A DNA stretch of 64,000 nucleotides from Trametes villosa. Lineage: Eukaryota; Basidiomycota; Agaricomycetes; Polyporales; Polyporaceae. Positions 23,355 through 36,043 of the stretch are shown here, in pieces; position 1 is the first letter of the stretch; each line of letters starts with the position of its first letter. Under the pieces are notes generated by a model. That model had not been told where the DNA came from and did not search any database. It worked only from the letters and a program-made list of their open reading frames with translations. The DNA is taken from positions 186,001 to 250,000 of the forward strand of contig PUDQ02000057.1 in assembly GCA_002964805.2 (NCBI GenBank), written 5' to 3'. The translations under genes and the position numbers were made by a program.

Positions 23355-23775
23355 GCACACCGATGGAGCCTAGGATGCGCGGACTCCACATCTTTCCGTC
23401 TACGGAGAAACCCGATCTCATATCGCGCGCGCTCTTCACCCCCGCCCACAACATCAGCCCGAACATTACGCGCGTCGCCAACCTCGACCACGCGAGCGAA
23501 CTCCGAGTCGATCCGAATGGCGCACATCTCATCCCGGCGCCGGTGTCCCCCTAGAAGCCGCGCGAGCGCTCCTCTGTCGCGTCTTCCAGTCTTCGACAGA
23601 GCCCCGCCCGGACTTTGCCTCTCCGCCTCCGGGGATGCGTCGTAAGGTGAACAAGTGCGCAGCGCAACGGCTCGGGCGCGCGTGGGGCCTGGAGACTGAT
23701 GTGGAGGGCAAGGCCAACAGGGATGAGGAAGGCTGAGGAAGGGCGTATCGTCGAGCTCGCCCTGCGAGTGTGGTG
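23355..23775 (+). pseudogene. Collapsed copy of gene J
   Basis: Two blocks of gene J are joined. The first (about 23384-23712) matches 18139-18465: GLHIFPSTEKPDLISRALF, NITRVANLDH, LEAARALLCRVFQSS, PPPGMRRKVNK, WGLETD. The second (about 23713-23765) matches the very end of J (19375-19426), ending GRIVELALRVW. The sequence just before the first block matches the leader of J near 17080. Thus about 1.05 kb and 0.9 kb have been deleted, and a frame disruption occurs between HLIPAPVSP and LEAARALL plus a stop before GRIVELA. No product is expected. Confidence 0.85.
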
Positions 23776-24063
23776 AAAGAGCGCCTAATGTCCAAAGAAG
23801 TCTGAGAAGTTTGCGTTCCGCTCGTAAGCGGCGCTAGGATGAACTTGAACGTAGCGCGCCCAGCCAAGAGCCGGCGATCTTTCAAAGCTCAGCTATCGAA
23901 CGTACACTCGCTGCTGAATGTAGGTCCGGCGAGCACATACGCCACCCCGCCATTTCGGAGTCCAATAAGGGTTTATATCAAGGACCAGAAGTTGCATGAG
24001 TAGTATCGTACCGACAGAGCGTCCACGAACCGGCGATGTACTCGAACTTCGAACTAGGGCAGC

Positions 24064-26509
24064 TCACTTGTTGTCCTGCGAAGCCATCGCCGCCAAGATC
24101 GCGGCCGTATTAATCCCCTTGAAGAACTCGAAGTCCGGATCTGCCTGGCACACAGTGCCGTTGTCCTCCGGGAGCTGTATGAAGGACCGACATTTGCTTA
24201 ATGCTCTGAGGATGCCCGATGGAGCGCGGCACCGCACTCACCGTGTTGTTCGTGAAGTACGCGAGCCTGACTGCGTTGACGCACTCGGACGGCTCAGAGA
24301 TTGATGTGTGCTGCCAGAGAAAGGTTATTGTCAGCGTGGACGCGACGACACGCAGCAGTACTGGTACGTACTCCGAACGCATCATACTGAACAAGCCGAG
24401 CGTTGTCCCCGAGGAGTTCGGCGACAGCCTGCGCATCACGAAGAGGCGTGACAGGGTCGTACTGTAAGAAAAATAGTGAGCACACGTAGGCTGTGGCGGA
24501 AGATGGCACGAAGGGCACGTACTGTACTGCCGATGACCATGATCTTGTTCGCGAGCGTCTTGTTGAACGGGCCCTGGTAACGTTCGACGGCACGTACCGG
24601 CCAGAAAGGGCAGTAGTAAAACTCGGCGGGCCATGTTACGGCGACTGTGTCTCCGCCGGTCAGCATCGCGAGCCTGACGGACGGCAGAGCAGAGGTACGC
24701 ACACATCTGGGACGTGTTGCGCGACGCGGCGATGATTGTCTCAAACGCCTCCGACATGTACGTCCCGCGCAGGTCGACGCTGTCGCTGCACAAGATCGCC
24801 TCGGCGGCGTACGACGGCGTCAGGTTGCGGTCCTCCGCGTCCCTGCGAGCACTGTGAACGCAAAGGATCGTTAGCTCGGTCCCACTCGATCAGGAAGCTG
24901 ATGTTCGGATGCGTACTGCTGGTAGCCGATGGGACGCGCAAAGCGCTTCGTGAGTTTAGTGTGGTTAGCACCCAGTTCTCCCTGAACGCCTGCGACGAGT
25001 TGCGGCCACGTCGTGTTCGCGAAGGTCGCCGCATCAACCGGGTTATACATCACCGGCACGAGGTCAACTACAGCGCATACAGTCAATACCGATAACGCCG
25101 CCACCCGCGAACCCTACGGCGGGGGGCGCTAAGAGATTCACGCACCGCGGATAGTCATAGAGTTCACGGGGACAGAAGCGTTCGCGCGCGCAGCGTCGTG
25201 CGCCTGCTTCATGAGCGCTTGAATCGTCGCGTCGATGTCCGCCGCGGACTGTCCGGGGGCGGTGGAGATGGGGCAGCCTTCGGGGCCAGCGAGCGCGCAG
25301 CCGGTAAGGAAGCCTTCGTACACCTTGTCGATGTCGGCGAGTTCGTTCAATGCCCAGATCTGCATAGAGTGAGACAATGTTTGTTTCGAACGGAGTCTGC
25401 TACTCACGGGTAGCGTCTCCTCGGTGGCAATCCGCCTTGGGTCGAGGACGCCGTCGATGATAACACGCCCCACGCGCTACGTAGATGTGTCAAGGTAAAC
25501 CGTTTCGACGAGTTGCACAGCGATGCCTCACCTCAGGGAACACTACCGAATCGCATACAGTCAACAGCGTGGCCATTAAATACCGCGGAAGACACTTACT
25601 GTTGATAAGCCACTGGCCCAGCATTGTCCCATACGAGAAGCCCATATAGTTCACCGGCGCTCCAGGCCCGTCGAGCGCGTCCGTGAGGGCGACAACGTCG
25701 CGCGCCGTCGCCGCAGTCCCGACGTACCGCAGGTACTTGCCGCTCGGGCCGCGAAGGCAACGGCGCCCGAGTTCGTCGTACTTCGCCTGCATGATGGGTG
25801 CCTGGGCAAGCAAAGCGCTCACGTCCTCTGGGTCGGAGAAGTTGCCCGTCATCTGGATGCCGTCGAGCTCGATCGTGCCGTTCCAGAACGCCTGGTACTC
25901 CTCGGGGCTGTCGAAGCAGTGTACTTCGCCCGGGCTGCAGAAGTGACGTCAGAAGCCGCACATTCTGCGCAGGAAACACCGGGGGAAGGGTGCTTACATG
26001 GAAAACGAGCCCACCCCGCGCGGATCCCAGCTGACGACATCGTAGAGGCCACCCGTAATGTTGGCGAGGAGTTGACTGATCGGGATGCTCGACATGGTCC
26101 TCAAGCCGGATGCGCCAGGACCACCTAGATTGTGTAGTCTTGAATGACGTCGCACGTCGCCGTAGAGCGAGAACATACCAGGGTTGAGAAACACCGTGCC
26201 ACGGCGCTCTCCAGTTGCACTGAGCTTGGCGAGGATGAGTCTACCGTTTCCAGCGGATGGATCGTGGTAGTCGAGGGGAATGTCGAAGAATCCGCAGGTC
26301 AGGGCAGGGTTGTGGACCACCGCTGGATCGCAAGGGCCCCATTGGACACTTGAGACGTCCACCGCGGTCTGGAGTCGGGCGTCAGCAATAATTCGACACG
26401 GAGAGATCGTGCAGCTGACCGTGCTAGTGAGGTTCTGAGAGCTCGGGCGGGCGAGCGTATTGTTCGGAAAAGCTGTGGCAAGGAGAGAGAGGATTAGTTT
26501 GGAGATCAT
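24064..26509 (-). CDS. Secreted alpha/beta hydrolase I, S33 / TAP-like family
   Basis: Twelve minus-strand exons: 26509-26179, 26124-25998, 25934-25600, 25542-25532, 25476-25408, 25359-25146, 25067-24917, 24851-24703, 24644-24523, 24461-24372, 24310-24242, 24174-24064. The protein has 592 residues. It lacks the first intron of hydrolases G and H and has a longer N-terminal part: signal peptide about 1-20, then a Ser/Thr-rich stretch with two nearby cysteines (VSCTISPC) before VQWGPCDP. Triad: Ser253 in GFSYG, Asp505 in DPVTPL, His534 at the start of exon 11. All other intron positions and the 11-base micro-exon are shared with G and H, so it is a true but more diverged paralogue. It points toward the collapsed J copy and has no J neighbour of its own. 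Confidence 0.92.
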
Positions 26510-26557
26510 GGTAAAGTTGAAGCTGGTGCAGTGATGCAACCGGGTTGAAGCTCACTA

Positions 26558-26565
26558 CTATATAT
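26558..26565 (-). promoter_or_regulatory. TATA box of hydrolase I
   Basis: An alternating TATATATA tract about 50 bases before the ATG on the minus strand, the same spacing as in hydrolases G and H. Confidence 0.6.
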
Positions 26566-29500
26566 ACCGTACAGAGGAGAAGCGGGTCTGCTCCGGCGCC
26601 ACGCGGGGACTTCATGGCGCAGTGCAAGATGAGAATGTGCGCGCCCCTTTGCAAATGGTGAGCCAAATGCGGTCACACATCGGCGGTGCCTCTAACATGT
26701 CCAAGGCATAGGAGTGACGTTGCAGCACGAAGTATTCGCACACGGACGCCAAGCTGATACCTTTGAGAATGGAAGCGGATTCAGAACAAGGGAAATGATC
26801 CGCAAGCTGTGCACTGTTCTGCGTTCACAAGTTTTGCCCTGCAATATACTAGGTTAAAGCGACGCGGCAGGGAACGGGATCTCGTGCTTACGTGAAAGCG
26901 CGCGTTGTCGAGGGAACGTAGCACCCTCTCCTGCAGGTCTATGAGGTCGGTACTATATTTCCAAGCAGTGGTGGCCTCTGCGAGACTGTTTCCACGGGAG
27001 TTGAGCAGCGCGTCGTTGGTCACCGGTCAAGCTTCGTGTAGTATGACACTGAGGTCAATTGGGTGGTGCCGTCCATGGAATTTATTGCCCGTCCTGATCG
27101 ACGATTAGGACGTTCCGGACATGTTCACAGCTGCGCCATCCCAGTGACATAAGCCCGTTCGGATGAAGAGTCGCATCGCTCGGCGATCCCGCGAAGCCCG
27201 GAAATTGGGGTTTGTGTCTACGGTTGGTTGTATCAGGATCAACCCAGTTATTTGGGGTTCTACATCCGAGTGATGCCGCGTACCAGATTCGAGTAGAGCT
27301 CAGGAAATAGGGCTCGAATCTACCAGCCAGATGAACCGGGCCTTCACTGCGGTAGCTACCCCGGCCCCCGTGCAAGGTATGAGAGCATTTCTTCACTGTT
27401 ATTTTCAACTCTTCTCGATTTTCCGAGAAGCACATGCAGAAGCAGTAGTAGCAGCGAAGGTTGGCCCATGGAGCACAACAGCATTTTTGCCACAGGGGAT
27501 ACTTGAGTGAACGAGGAAGAGGAACACGAGATTCAGCATGATGAGAGGAGGAGCGAATCGTCGGAGCGGCCGCTAAGGTGTCGTTAGCGCCATGAGCGCC
27601 TAAACGCCTGCGGTGCAATCATGGTGGAGTACTTTCCAACGACTGTACCTTCGTCGCCTCGGCGGTATCCATAACAGCTCTCTCGCTCTTCTCAACTGCT
27701 GCAGGCTCTTTGATTGCAATGGATTTAGCTAGGGCTGTCCTTCCATCCATAAAGCGCCTCAGCCCATCATCATAATGCGGTGACTGCGGCCCTCGGGCGT
27801 ACTATTTCGACAAATTCTCCGACCCTGCAGCATGATAGAACATCCTATTTGCTCGCCACGACTGGTGAAATATGGCGGCGTCGCTGGTAAGTACGCTCTA
27901 TAAACCTATCCACAACAGGGCACGAGCCGCTCTGGCTCGCGTACAAAATATTCTCCTCGCTGCATTCAGGAGTTGCGGCGCCCTGCAGCTTGACCCGTTA
28001 CCAACAGCGGGATAGCAGAGGGAGTGCACGCATACCTGAATGCTGAGCGAGGAGTGGCGCTCTGTAACGCGGCAGCAGATGTCGTCACCAAGCCCGTCTA
28101 ACCGTCGGTTGGGCGTTCACCTGCCAATCTAACACGACAGTCGGAATGCGCCATTACCCTTCTTAGTTACTCTCGCTGAGGCAAAACTGGCCATTGAGCG
28201 GACGGGTCCGTATCTGTGCGGCACGCTTTGCCGTGGGCGTGGATGGCGATGGGTTCGGGACGTAGATAAGGTTGAGATCTCCATCCGGCGCGCTCTCAGC
28301 CTTGCCTCGCCCGCGCATCGTCCGCCGCCCGCGCGCCCCCTGTCCCCTCGCACTATCCTGAGCACCTGCATACAGGTGATCGGGATACTAGCGATATAGA
28401 ATGGGCGCAGGTGGTTGGCTTGTGGATTTGTGAATCCATCAGCCGTAAGCTTCAAGAATTGGCGGTAGTCACGGAGGTGTCAGAGATCAAGGCGGACCTG
28501 CTCTCTGCAGGTACTCCACCTACTCCCGTGGATATACGACCGCAGCGGCGGGCCCGAGCGCGATCGGGTAACCGCATGCGGCGAGCGGTGGTGAAATGAA
28601 AGCGCGTGGCAGCATAAGACATAGAAATGAAGCACGTACTCGCGATATCCCCAGTGCGCCTGACTCCGGTGGTTTTCTGGGTCTTTGATTCTATCCAGAT
28701 ACTGGCAGGCGCTGTGCGGCGGACGGAAGGACGGAGACGAGTTCGTAGAGGGATATCGCGCGCGAGAGCATGTTATGGCGAGCATGTTATCGGAGGGAAG
28801 AGCGGGAAAGAGGGATGGTGAAGGCGGCAGCTGTTATGCCGCCCGCGTCTGCGGTCCCCCACCGGTGGTCGCATTGAGGGGCGCCTTACCCCCAGCTTCC
28901 CACACCGTGCCAACAAGCGGCGCTCCCGCTGGCCCCATAAGCAGAGTCGTTACGGCTCGCAGGCCTGGTTTGGACCTTCGTGTTACCCCTATGCTCTTGC
29001 TTTCCGCGTTGCGTGACCTCCAATTGGAGGCGGATATCTCTACAGTAGCGCAACACCCTTCGGAAATGGGCTCGAGCTCACGGCGGGACGGAGTGATGGT
29101 GGTTCATCGTCCGCACCAGGTACACTCTCCTAGCCGATGCGCCGCTTCACCCCCTTGTATACTCCGACGCCGCGAACCGCAACACACGCAACGAGGGCAG
29201 GCACATTTCCAGATATCCGCGGCTCATAGAGTCCTATGTGCCCGCGGGTCCGGGACCTTCACAAATTTCTCCCCGCCGTCGCCCACGATGCGTGCAAGAT
29301 ATATCCCAGCCACACCAGCCTTCCCTCTCGGGCTGCCTCATGGTGGTTACTCTCGAAGGTCAGCACCTCTCGCCACGCATCTCATGTGCACAGAAGCTCG
29401 GTTATCCTGATATTCATGGGGCATGTAGGATATCGTCCTAGACGACGACGCGCCGCTCGACGGAGGGACGAGTGTACAGACATCCTCCTAGATATCCTAT

Positions 29501-29700
29501 GGCACGGACACACCACGTAGCGGCCCTCTCGCAGGTTAAAAGGCCCCACAATCTGTATTTCCCGACATACGGCCCTCCACCGGATGCCCTCGCTCCCGCC
29601 TGCACCTTGTCACCGTCAACGTTACAAGGTCCGAACCCCTGCGCGTATACATCGCAACCCTCGATGCTAATATCCTCCTTTTCTGGCTTCGCGATAGACA
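26566..29700. other. 3.1-kb region without a recognisable gene
   Basis: The longest ORFs (27082-27618 minus, 28685-29410 plus) have no motifs, no intron-supported extension and no paralogue here. I find no terminal repeats, target duplications or tRNA cloverleaf. The last part may hold the promoter of RKGKK gene B, but no TATA box is evident. Confidence 0.45.
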
Positions 29701-31182
29701 ATGTCCTCCCTACCACCGTACGATGATCTGTTCAGTCAGTGGGTGACCTGTCTCGACCAACACTACGAGCACGGAATTGTGCGAGAAGAACGTCAGCCCT
29801 CGGATGGATTCTCGCATGTCAGCAGTAGCTCATCTCAGAACAACTTGGGCAACCTCGACGAACTGAATGTGAGTCGCATAGAATCCTTGCTCCTTCATAC
29901 TCATAGATTGTTGGTTCTGCAGTTTGCCAACGTGCGCGAGATGCACGGGGGACTGTGGGTGGCCCAGAATTTGACCTACGAGGCTTCCATGGTGAGCTTT
30001 GTGCGATGTATGTCCTCTCGAGCGCCTTCTGATGTGTTGTCGACAGATGGACACACTCTCAGCGGGACCGTCGCAGTTCCATCCCGCAGATGGGATGCTC
30101 GCAATAGACAGTGAGGCTCGCTCGGAATCCCTCAGGACGGTGCGTGCTACCTTTTGTCTTTCGAGAAAGCAATTCCGACATCCCAAACCAGGTTCCGCGA
30201 TGCCCCGAAGGAGATATACGACAGTCGCCGGGGCTTGCCCCCATTCCCACCTCCATGTCTTCGCCGGGCTACGAGCCACCCGTGGGTCAGCCTGCGACCG
30301 CTACCAGCTATCGGCCGAGACACCCAGCGCCGCAACTCAGCCTCCCTACGACATTCAACGATGGCATGAACACCTCGCGGGGCTACCAGTCCTCTCGGCG
30401 GTCCTACTCCCTGAACGACCTCGCAGCGGATCCTGCTGCCGATACAGCCCTCGACACCGGCCTCATCGACGACAGGTGGACACTCCTTCAAAAGAGGTAC
30501 ACGGGCAATGGCGCGCACGGGTATCGCGCAGACTTGCCGCTCCCGTGCATGGAGGTCAACTTCCCAGCACAACTCGCCCTTGATCCCCAACTTCTTGCCC
30601 TATGTTTGATGGACCCCCTGGGGCCTGGCTTTCCGGAGCCGCCTAGTGGGTCGCGCAAGGGCAAGAAGCTGACCATTCGTTTCTCCGTGAGTGCTACGGC
30701 CGTACCACAACATTCAGATAGGCTAACGCAAGGCTAGTTCATCGACGGACGCAAGTCGTGGCAAAACGTATGCCCAAAGCAGCTCCACGAGTACGCTGCT
30801 GGCTACCAGTCGTCCGAGTCCGTCAAGGCGGTTCTCACCAATTCTGGCTCGTCGATGCGCCAGAATTCGAGCTCGGTTCCGCTCATGCGCGCCACCTTGG
30901 TGGAGCTCGTCGCGGGGCATCTGCACCGGTTTATGGTACGTCGATATGTGGGGCGAACGCGCGCTGTCGCTGTTGTACTTACATGTCCTCTCGCTCCCTT
31001 GCACACAGGAGGATCTTGATATCAAGGGAACGTCGCTGACCTTCCGCGGCTACAAGGTCCACTACCACCACCTGAACATCGTCAACCTTCTCAGGCCCAC
31101 ACACGCTACGGTCCAACCAACGCTCGAGATCCTCCCCGAGTTCCGCAATCTCTATGCAGGCCCAGAAGACGTGACGATGTAG
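29701..31182 (+). CDS. RKGKK-family protein B, function unknown
   Basis: Six exons (29701-29868, 29923-29991, 30047-30139, 30192-30686, 30738-30935, 31009-31182), all introns 51-73 bases and phase 0, give 398 residues, the same length as gene A. Shared blocks in order: WTLLQKRYTG, the basic GSRKGKKLTIRF near the end of exon 4, LHEYAAGYQS, SVPLMRATLVELVAGHL, and FRGYKVHYHHLNIVNLLRP...QPTLEILPEFRNLY at the C-terminus. The last three intron positions coincide with gene A; the N-terminal exons are not conserved in sequence. No signal peptide or membrane segment. The protein is followed after 218 bases by zinc-finger gene M on the same strand. The function is unknown to me. Confidence 0.88.
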
Positions 31183-31400
31183 GACTGACTTGCCGCTTAG
31201 GGCCGGCCCGGGGCCTGGCTCAGTTCCGCTGCGCTTCTTCTATGATTTTACCCTTGCTACGAGCGAAACCGGGGCGGTCATTCCATCTCACGACGTTTCT
31301 TCGTACTTTGTATGAACTATTCTATTACATATACAATACCAGCTTCTATCTAAACGAATGATCTTGACGTACTATCTGGGCGCTCGTCCTTGTACTTAGT

Positions 31401-32425
31401 ATGGCGCGACGAACCGAGGACAGTCTTTTGCCTTCAACCACGACGCCCCACGACCTCGCACCAGCTCCGCGAGCTTCAGAGAGAGAGATGTCCTTCTGTG
31501 AGCGATGTGATCGCTGGTTCGGCAGCGAGCGCGCCCTCGAGCAACACAAGGACGACTCGAGCATGCATCACATCTGCTACGATTGCGACAAAGACTTCGC
31601 GTCTGCGACCGCGCTCGAGCAGCATGAAATACAAAGCCCACGCCACCCATCCTGCACGCGGTGCCGAATTTTGTTCGACGATTGGGACGACCTGTACGAG
31701 CATTATGAGGACGACCACCACTACTGCGATGACTGCAACAGGGTAAGTCGACACCTCCCTCGATCCGAACTTCAATGTCATCTAAAATTCGCCCGTCGAA
31801 GCTCTTTGAATCCGAGCAGGGTCTGCACGAGCACCGCCGCCAGAAACACGATGATCGCTACTGTCTTCCGTGCAGGCGGATGTTCAAGAACGCGAACGGC
31901 CTCAACAACCACTGCCGTTCGGCCATCCACCAGGGGCGCAACATCGACTGCCCCATGCGCGGCTGCGACAAGTCCTTCGTCTCGACCGCCGGCCTCCTCC
32001 TGCACCTCGAGTCCGGCGCGTGCGTCTCGCGCATGACGCGCGCCGCGATCGACCGCATCATGGTCAAGTACGACCGCAACCACGTCATTACGAACCCCTC
32101 GCGCCTCATCGGAGGCGGACCGACCGTTGTCGACCAGTGGGCGACCGAGCGCGCGTGGAACGGCGCGAGCTACGAGTGCTACCTCTGCCACAGGACGTAC
32201 GCGACGCTCCCCGCGCTCAACCAGCACCTGCGCAGCGCGGCGCACGCGGACAAGCTCTACCGCTGCCCGCGGGCGCTGTACGGGTGCGGCGCGGAGTTCG
32301 GGACACTGAGCGCGTTCTGCCAGCACGTCGAGAGCGAGCGGTGCGGCGTGCGCCGGTTCCGCGGCGAGGTCGACCGGGTGCTCGAGGGGCTGTCGAGCAA
32401 GATGAAGAGGCTGACGATGGGATAG
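31401..32425 (+). CDS. C2H2 zinc-finger protein M
   Basis: Two exons (31401-31742 and 31802-32425) separated by a 59-base phase-0 intron give 321 residues. Fingers in order: FCERCDRWF...H, ICYDCDKDF...H, SCTRCRILF...H, YCDDCNRLF (split by the intron)...H, YCLPCRRMF...H, then CPMRGCDKSF...C-ending, YECYLCHRTY...H and a last CPRALYGCGAEF...C variant. The run of fingers with a GLLLHLESGAC / FCQHVESERC signature is a family I associate with Agaricomycetes. Such proteins probably bind nucleic acid in the nucleus; targets are unknown. Paralogues in the window are the intact gene at 50902-51804 and the pseudogene at 4973-5360, which matches this gene more closely. It lies 325 bases from the end of F-box gene E on the other strand. 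Confidence 0.92.
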
Positions 32426-32750
32426 ACACTTGGCAGGGGAGGTTAGGGCGGGGTAGGGGGCGCACGGATGCGCTGTACTCTGTGTGAGTGAGGAGTCAGG
32501 TTCCTGCGGAGGTCGGGAGCTGTGGCGTCGCTGGTAGTCGTCGGGCTGTTGTATATAAATCAATCTGTACTGTCTATTTATCGCTTAGGACGGATCTGTC
32601 ACTCCGGCCCGTCTACTTGTGTACAGTATATCTGAGGAAGACATCAGTACTAGCTCGTATGAGGAAGAACTGATTTACCTGAAGACCGCATTCTCGTCCC
32701 CTCCAGTCCGCGAGTACTAGCCCCGGGCGCGGCAGCCTCGAAAAGCAATC
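32426..32750. other. Convergent 3' region of zinc-finger M and F-box E
   Basis: Only 3' UTR sequence is expected here; nothing else is seen. Confidence 0.5.
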
Positions 32751-34429
32751 CTAGCGAATTCTCACCGTCCCCTCGGCCTCTACCAGATTCTGGACCTCCG
32801 TAGGGTCGAGCGGATGGAGCGATCCACTGGCCCCAGCCCGCGCGACGCGCCAACCGATAAGACGACCCATAACACAGAAATAGATCTTCTCCAGCGACTG
32901 CATGGCCTCGGCGAGGCGCATGGCCCACAACGTAAGGGCTTCGTCCGTGAAGGTGCTGGTGATATTGGCGAGCGCGTCTGCGGGCGCGTCGACCTCCTTT
33001 TCCTGGTCGTGATACGAGGTCGTAGACAGCTCCAGCCGGAAGGAGAAGAAACGGAGATTCGGAAGGGCGGTTACGAGATTCGAGATTGCTTCCTATGCAG
33101 AAAGAGTGCGTCGGTCAGTAGTGCTAGCTCCGGAAGCGCCGTTGAGCGCACTCGGCGGGGACTCGCAACACTCACCATGTATCTTGCAGAAGCGTCCAGG
33201 TTGAGGCTAGTGGGTCTGATGTCCAAGCCAAACTGGTAGATGTCGTCAATGACTTCCACTGGCAGGCCCATGAGTAGCCCCTCGAGGTCTTCTGGAGACA
33301 CCACAGTCGTTCCGGTTTCTCTAAGCGTGTCCCAGTATCCCCACGCCAGACGGAGTCCCTCCGGCCGCAAGTTCTCGATTACCGTGTGCAGGCGTCTGAC
33401 AGCAACCTCGTCAAACGCCCAGCAGACGACATCCAGCGCGGTGATGGCCGCGGGAGGATGAAGGGCGAGCATGTACAAGCTGTCGACGTCGCCGACAACA
33501 CATCGCAGGCTGTTCCATTGCCAGTCAGCAATGTTGATGTTGACGTCCCGGGCCATGTCGGGGTCCATCAAGTCGCCGGTCGGCTCCCACACGGTGAAAG
33601 TCGACATCAGGAATATCTGTAGCGTGGTGGCGTTCGGAAATGCATGCACGAGGACATCGCGCTGAACGAGGTGGCAGGAAGTGAGCGCCAAGTATTGCAC
33701 GGCGGGGAAGGTGTAGTAGATGGTCCGCGGCCATGAGAGTTCGAGCATCCACCGCGTGAGCTCTCCGTAGTGGATCACCGCGTCCTGGAGCGTGTTCTGG
33801 TGCAAACGTAGCAGGGATAGGGGGTCCGCCAGCTCGTCCATCGCGTCAATGTAGTACCCGCCAATGGTATACTTGAAGTCGATGTCGAGGAAGACGAGGG
33901 GAGAACGGAGGTTGGCGACGAGATCATACGAGAGCACCCCAAAATGTCGGAGCTGCAGCTCCTGTAGACTGGTAAACGCAGCAAAGGCCCCTATAAGTCG
34001 GAGATCCGACCGCAAGAGGTGTTCGCAAGCGTGGAGTGAGAGAGATTCCAGATTTGTGATGCAGCCGAGGACGGGGACAAGGAGGGGGGCGCCTTCGAAT
34101 GGATCGAACCACTGCTGTTGGACTGAAGACGCGATCTCCGAGTCGCTGTCGTAGTCGCTCAGATATATGCTGTCGCTGACTATTCTGATAGTAAGTCTGC
34201 TCAGCTGATTGGTCGTACGGTGCATGTCGAGGAAGTTCCGCCTCATGAAATGGCAGAAGGAGACGAGCTCGTCGTCGGTAGAGATGACGACGCCCATTTG
34301 GAGCAGCCGATCGACACCTAGGGAGTAGAGCCGCGATGAGGACAACATAAATGCCGAGATGTCTGACGAGGAGTCGAGCTCCTGGAGAATCTCGTAGTAG
34401 ATATCGTCCACGAAGAACGGTAGCGTCAT
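32751..34429 (-). CDS. F-box-like protein E
   Basis: Two minus-strand exons, 34429-33176 and 33092-32751, joined across an 83-base phase-0 intron, give 531 residues. The N-terminus (residues about 4-45, FFVDDIYYEILQELDSSSDISAFMLSS) has the spacing of an F-box; LGVDRLLQMG and TDDELVSFCHFM follow, then leucine-rich segments (LVPVLGCITNLESLSLH, FTSLQELQLRHFG), GDVDSLYMLAL and a C-terminal exon starting EAISNLVTALPNL. The protein would act as a target receptor of an SCF ubiquitin ligase, if the F-box assignment is right. Closest relative is the gene at 36956-38660, with F-box gene D more distant. The gene diverges from the small secreted protein at 36044. Confidence 0.88.
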
Positions 34430-35924
34430 GTTGTTTTGCCTGAGATGAAGTTCACTTCGCTGACAATGAGTGGATTGATTCTTGCTTACCTCTATCAGAG
34501 CCCTTCGAATCTAGTATTTATTGGCTGAGAAATTGAGCAGGCAAGACACCCGGATACAAGGTTTTACGCAGCAGAGGATGGAGATCGTTCGGCGGGTGAG
34601 TCAACGCTGTGTATCGAGCCGCCTTATGAAGCCCAAGATGGCGAGGTAGCCTGCCTGTCTGGTCGCCTGGCTGCTCACAATGAGTTTTTGCATTGCTTGC
34701 ACAAAGTGGAGCAAGACAATGAGAGCTGTTACATGGCAACGGAAGGCAGAAACAGATGCTGCCCTCGTCAGTGAGGAGGAGGACAATTGCGGGCGGGCGC
34801 TTACCTATCGCTCGCGGCTCGTGGCGTGATTGCACAGCCACACTCGGCACAACGAGCGTCTCGGCGGTCTCCCGGTTCTGACTCTTCTTTCTCAAGTTTT
34901 CTCTCTTCAGCAAACTCTCTCCCCACTGATGCCCCGATATCGACTTTCGCGGCTCGTATAGCTCTTCAGAACCACCACGATGGCTTCAGTCAGCCATCAA
35001 CCAACATCTTCTGAGCCGACTTGTCACAAACACCTGATTCTCGAATATCGTCGCGTCAACTCGTTCTGCTAGCACCCGGAGTTGATTCGATATGCGGCTA
35101 GGCTGGGATATGATGTTTTGTATGTCTTGAAAAATGTCTCTCTACGTCGCACTCAAACTATCTCGTTGTGGCGAATGCATATATGTACATAACTGCATAC
35201 ACAGGCTCGGCCGCGCCGCACACTTACGCTGTCATCCCGCTCAGCGAAGCCGGCGCGTAGGTTGCTCACCCCGTCTTCAGCCTGCTGACGGCACATTGCA
35301 ATAGAGTCTCCACAGTTTCGTACTCCTATATCATGCCTACACTCAAATTTGCAGCTGCGGAGGGTCGTGTTGCACCGCAACACGGAAGTGGGCCGGCGTT
35401 CTCGAGAACAGCCATTCCTTCCTCGCAATCAAGGGCCTCCGCCGCACCGCTCGGTTACACCAGCTCCGCAGGGGCATTTCCCGTACAATGCTTCCCCTAC
35501 ACGTGGAGACTTTTTCCTCTTACGAGTCATTCCAGTAACCCCAACAATCGCAACGTGGCGTGGCGCACGCAGGCCTGGCGCGGCTTACTAGGCTAAGAAG
35601 GCAAACTGTTCTTGAGTTGTAGGTTTCTCGAGGTCTTGTCGCATAATATCACACAGTTGACGCAACAATCTATAGATTCTAGAAGCTATGACTAGACTAT
35701 CACACAACTGAACCATAACGAGCATCGCGCAAAGCAGCGCTATACACCGCCGAGCTCCATCGAGCGCGTATGCGATGTCTTAGGCTCGCCGTGTACATCC
35801 AACGGTCTGTGCACGGTGTTTGAGGTGAAGTGGGGCTACGCCTACGAGCCAGCGAATGCCGTCGTCTGACCGACAGGCTGACGACCGGGCCCTAATTCCA
35901 GCAGGTCAGCGTCAACGTCAGTTT
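34430..35924. promoter_or_regulatory. Divergent spacer between F-box E and secreted protein O
   Basis: About 1.5 kb without a gene. Blocks in it are conserved in the matching spacer at 38661-40322, so it probably carries the promoters of both genes. Clear start-site elements are seen only for the secreted protein. Confidence 0.5.
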
Positions 35925-35932
35925 TATATAAA
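35925..35932 (+). promoter_or_regulatory. TATA box of secreted protein O
   Basis: TATATAAA, 119 bases before the ATG; the paralogue at 40438 has TATAAA 115 bases before its ATG. Confidence 0.7.
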
Positions 35933-36043
35933 CGGACTGCGCGAGAGCTCTCTGTCGACTTACGAGCTCACTCCGACTTCGCCTGCATCCACTCCCTGCC
36001 GCAGCCTCAGATCACTTCGCTTTCTATCCTCTAATTCACGAAT

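Larger units (their letters stand above)
20520..23775 (+). repeat. Segmental duplication 1, second unit (promoter + hydrolase H + collapsed J copy)
   Basis: Second copy of the unit at 14210-19426. The hydrolase is intact but the downstream gene has lost two large internal blocks, so this unit is about 2 kb shorter. Confidence 0.85.

Noticed and set aside
27290..27380. Possible tRNA-like sequence with a TTCGA loop
   Set aside because: No acceptor stem or anticodon arm pairs on either strand.
28685..29410. 241-residue plus-strand ORF in the gene-poor region
   Set aside because: Low-complexity composition, overlaps other frames, no motif or intron; chance ORF is the simpler explanation.
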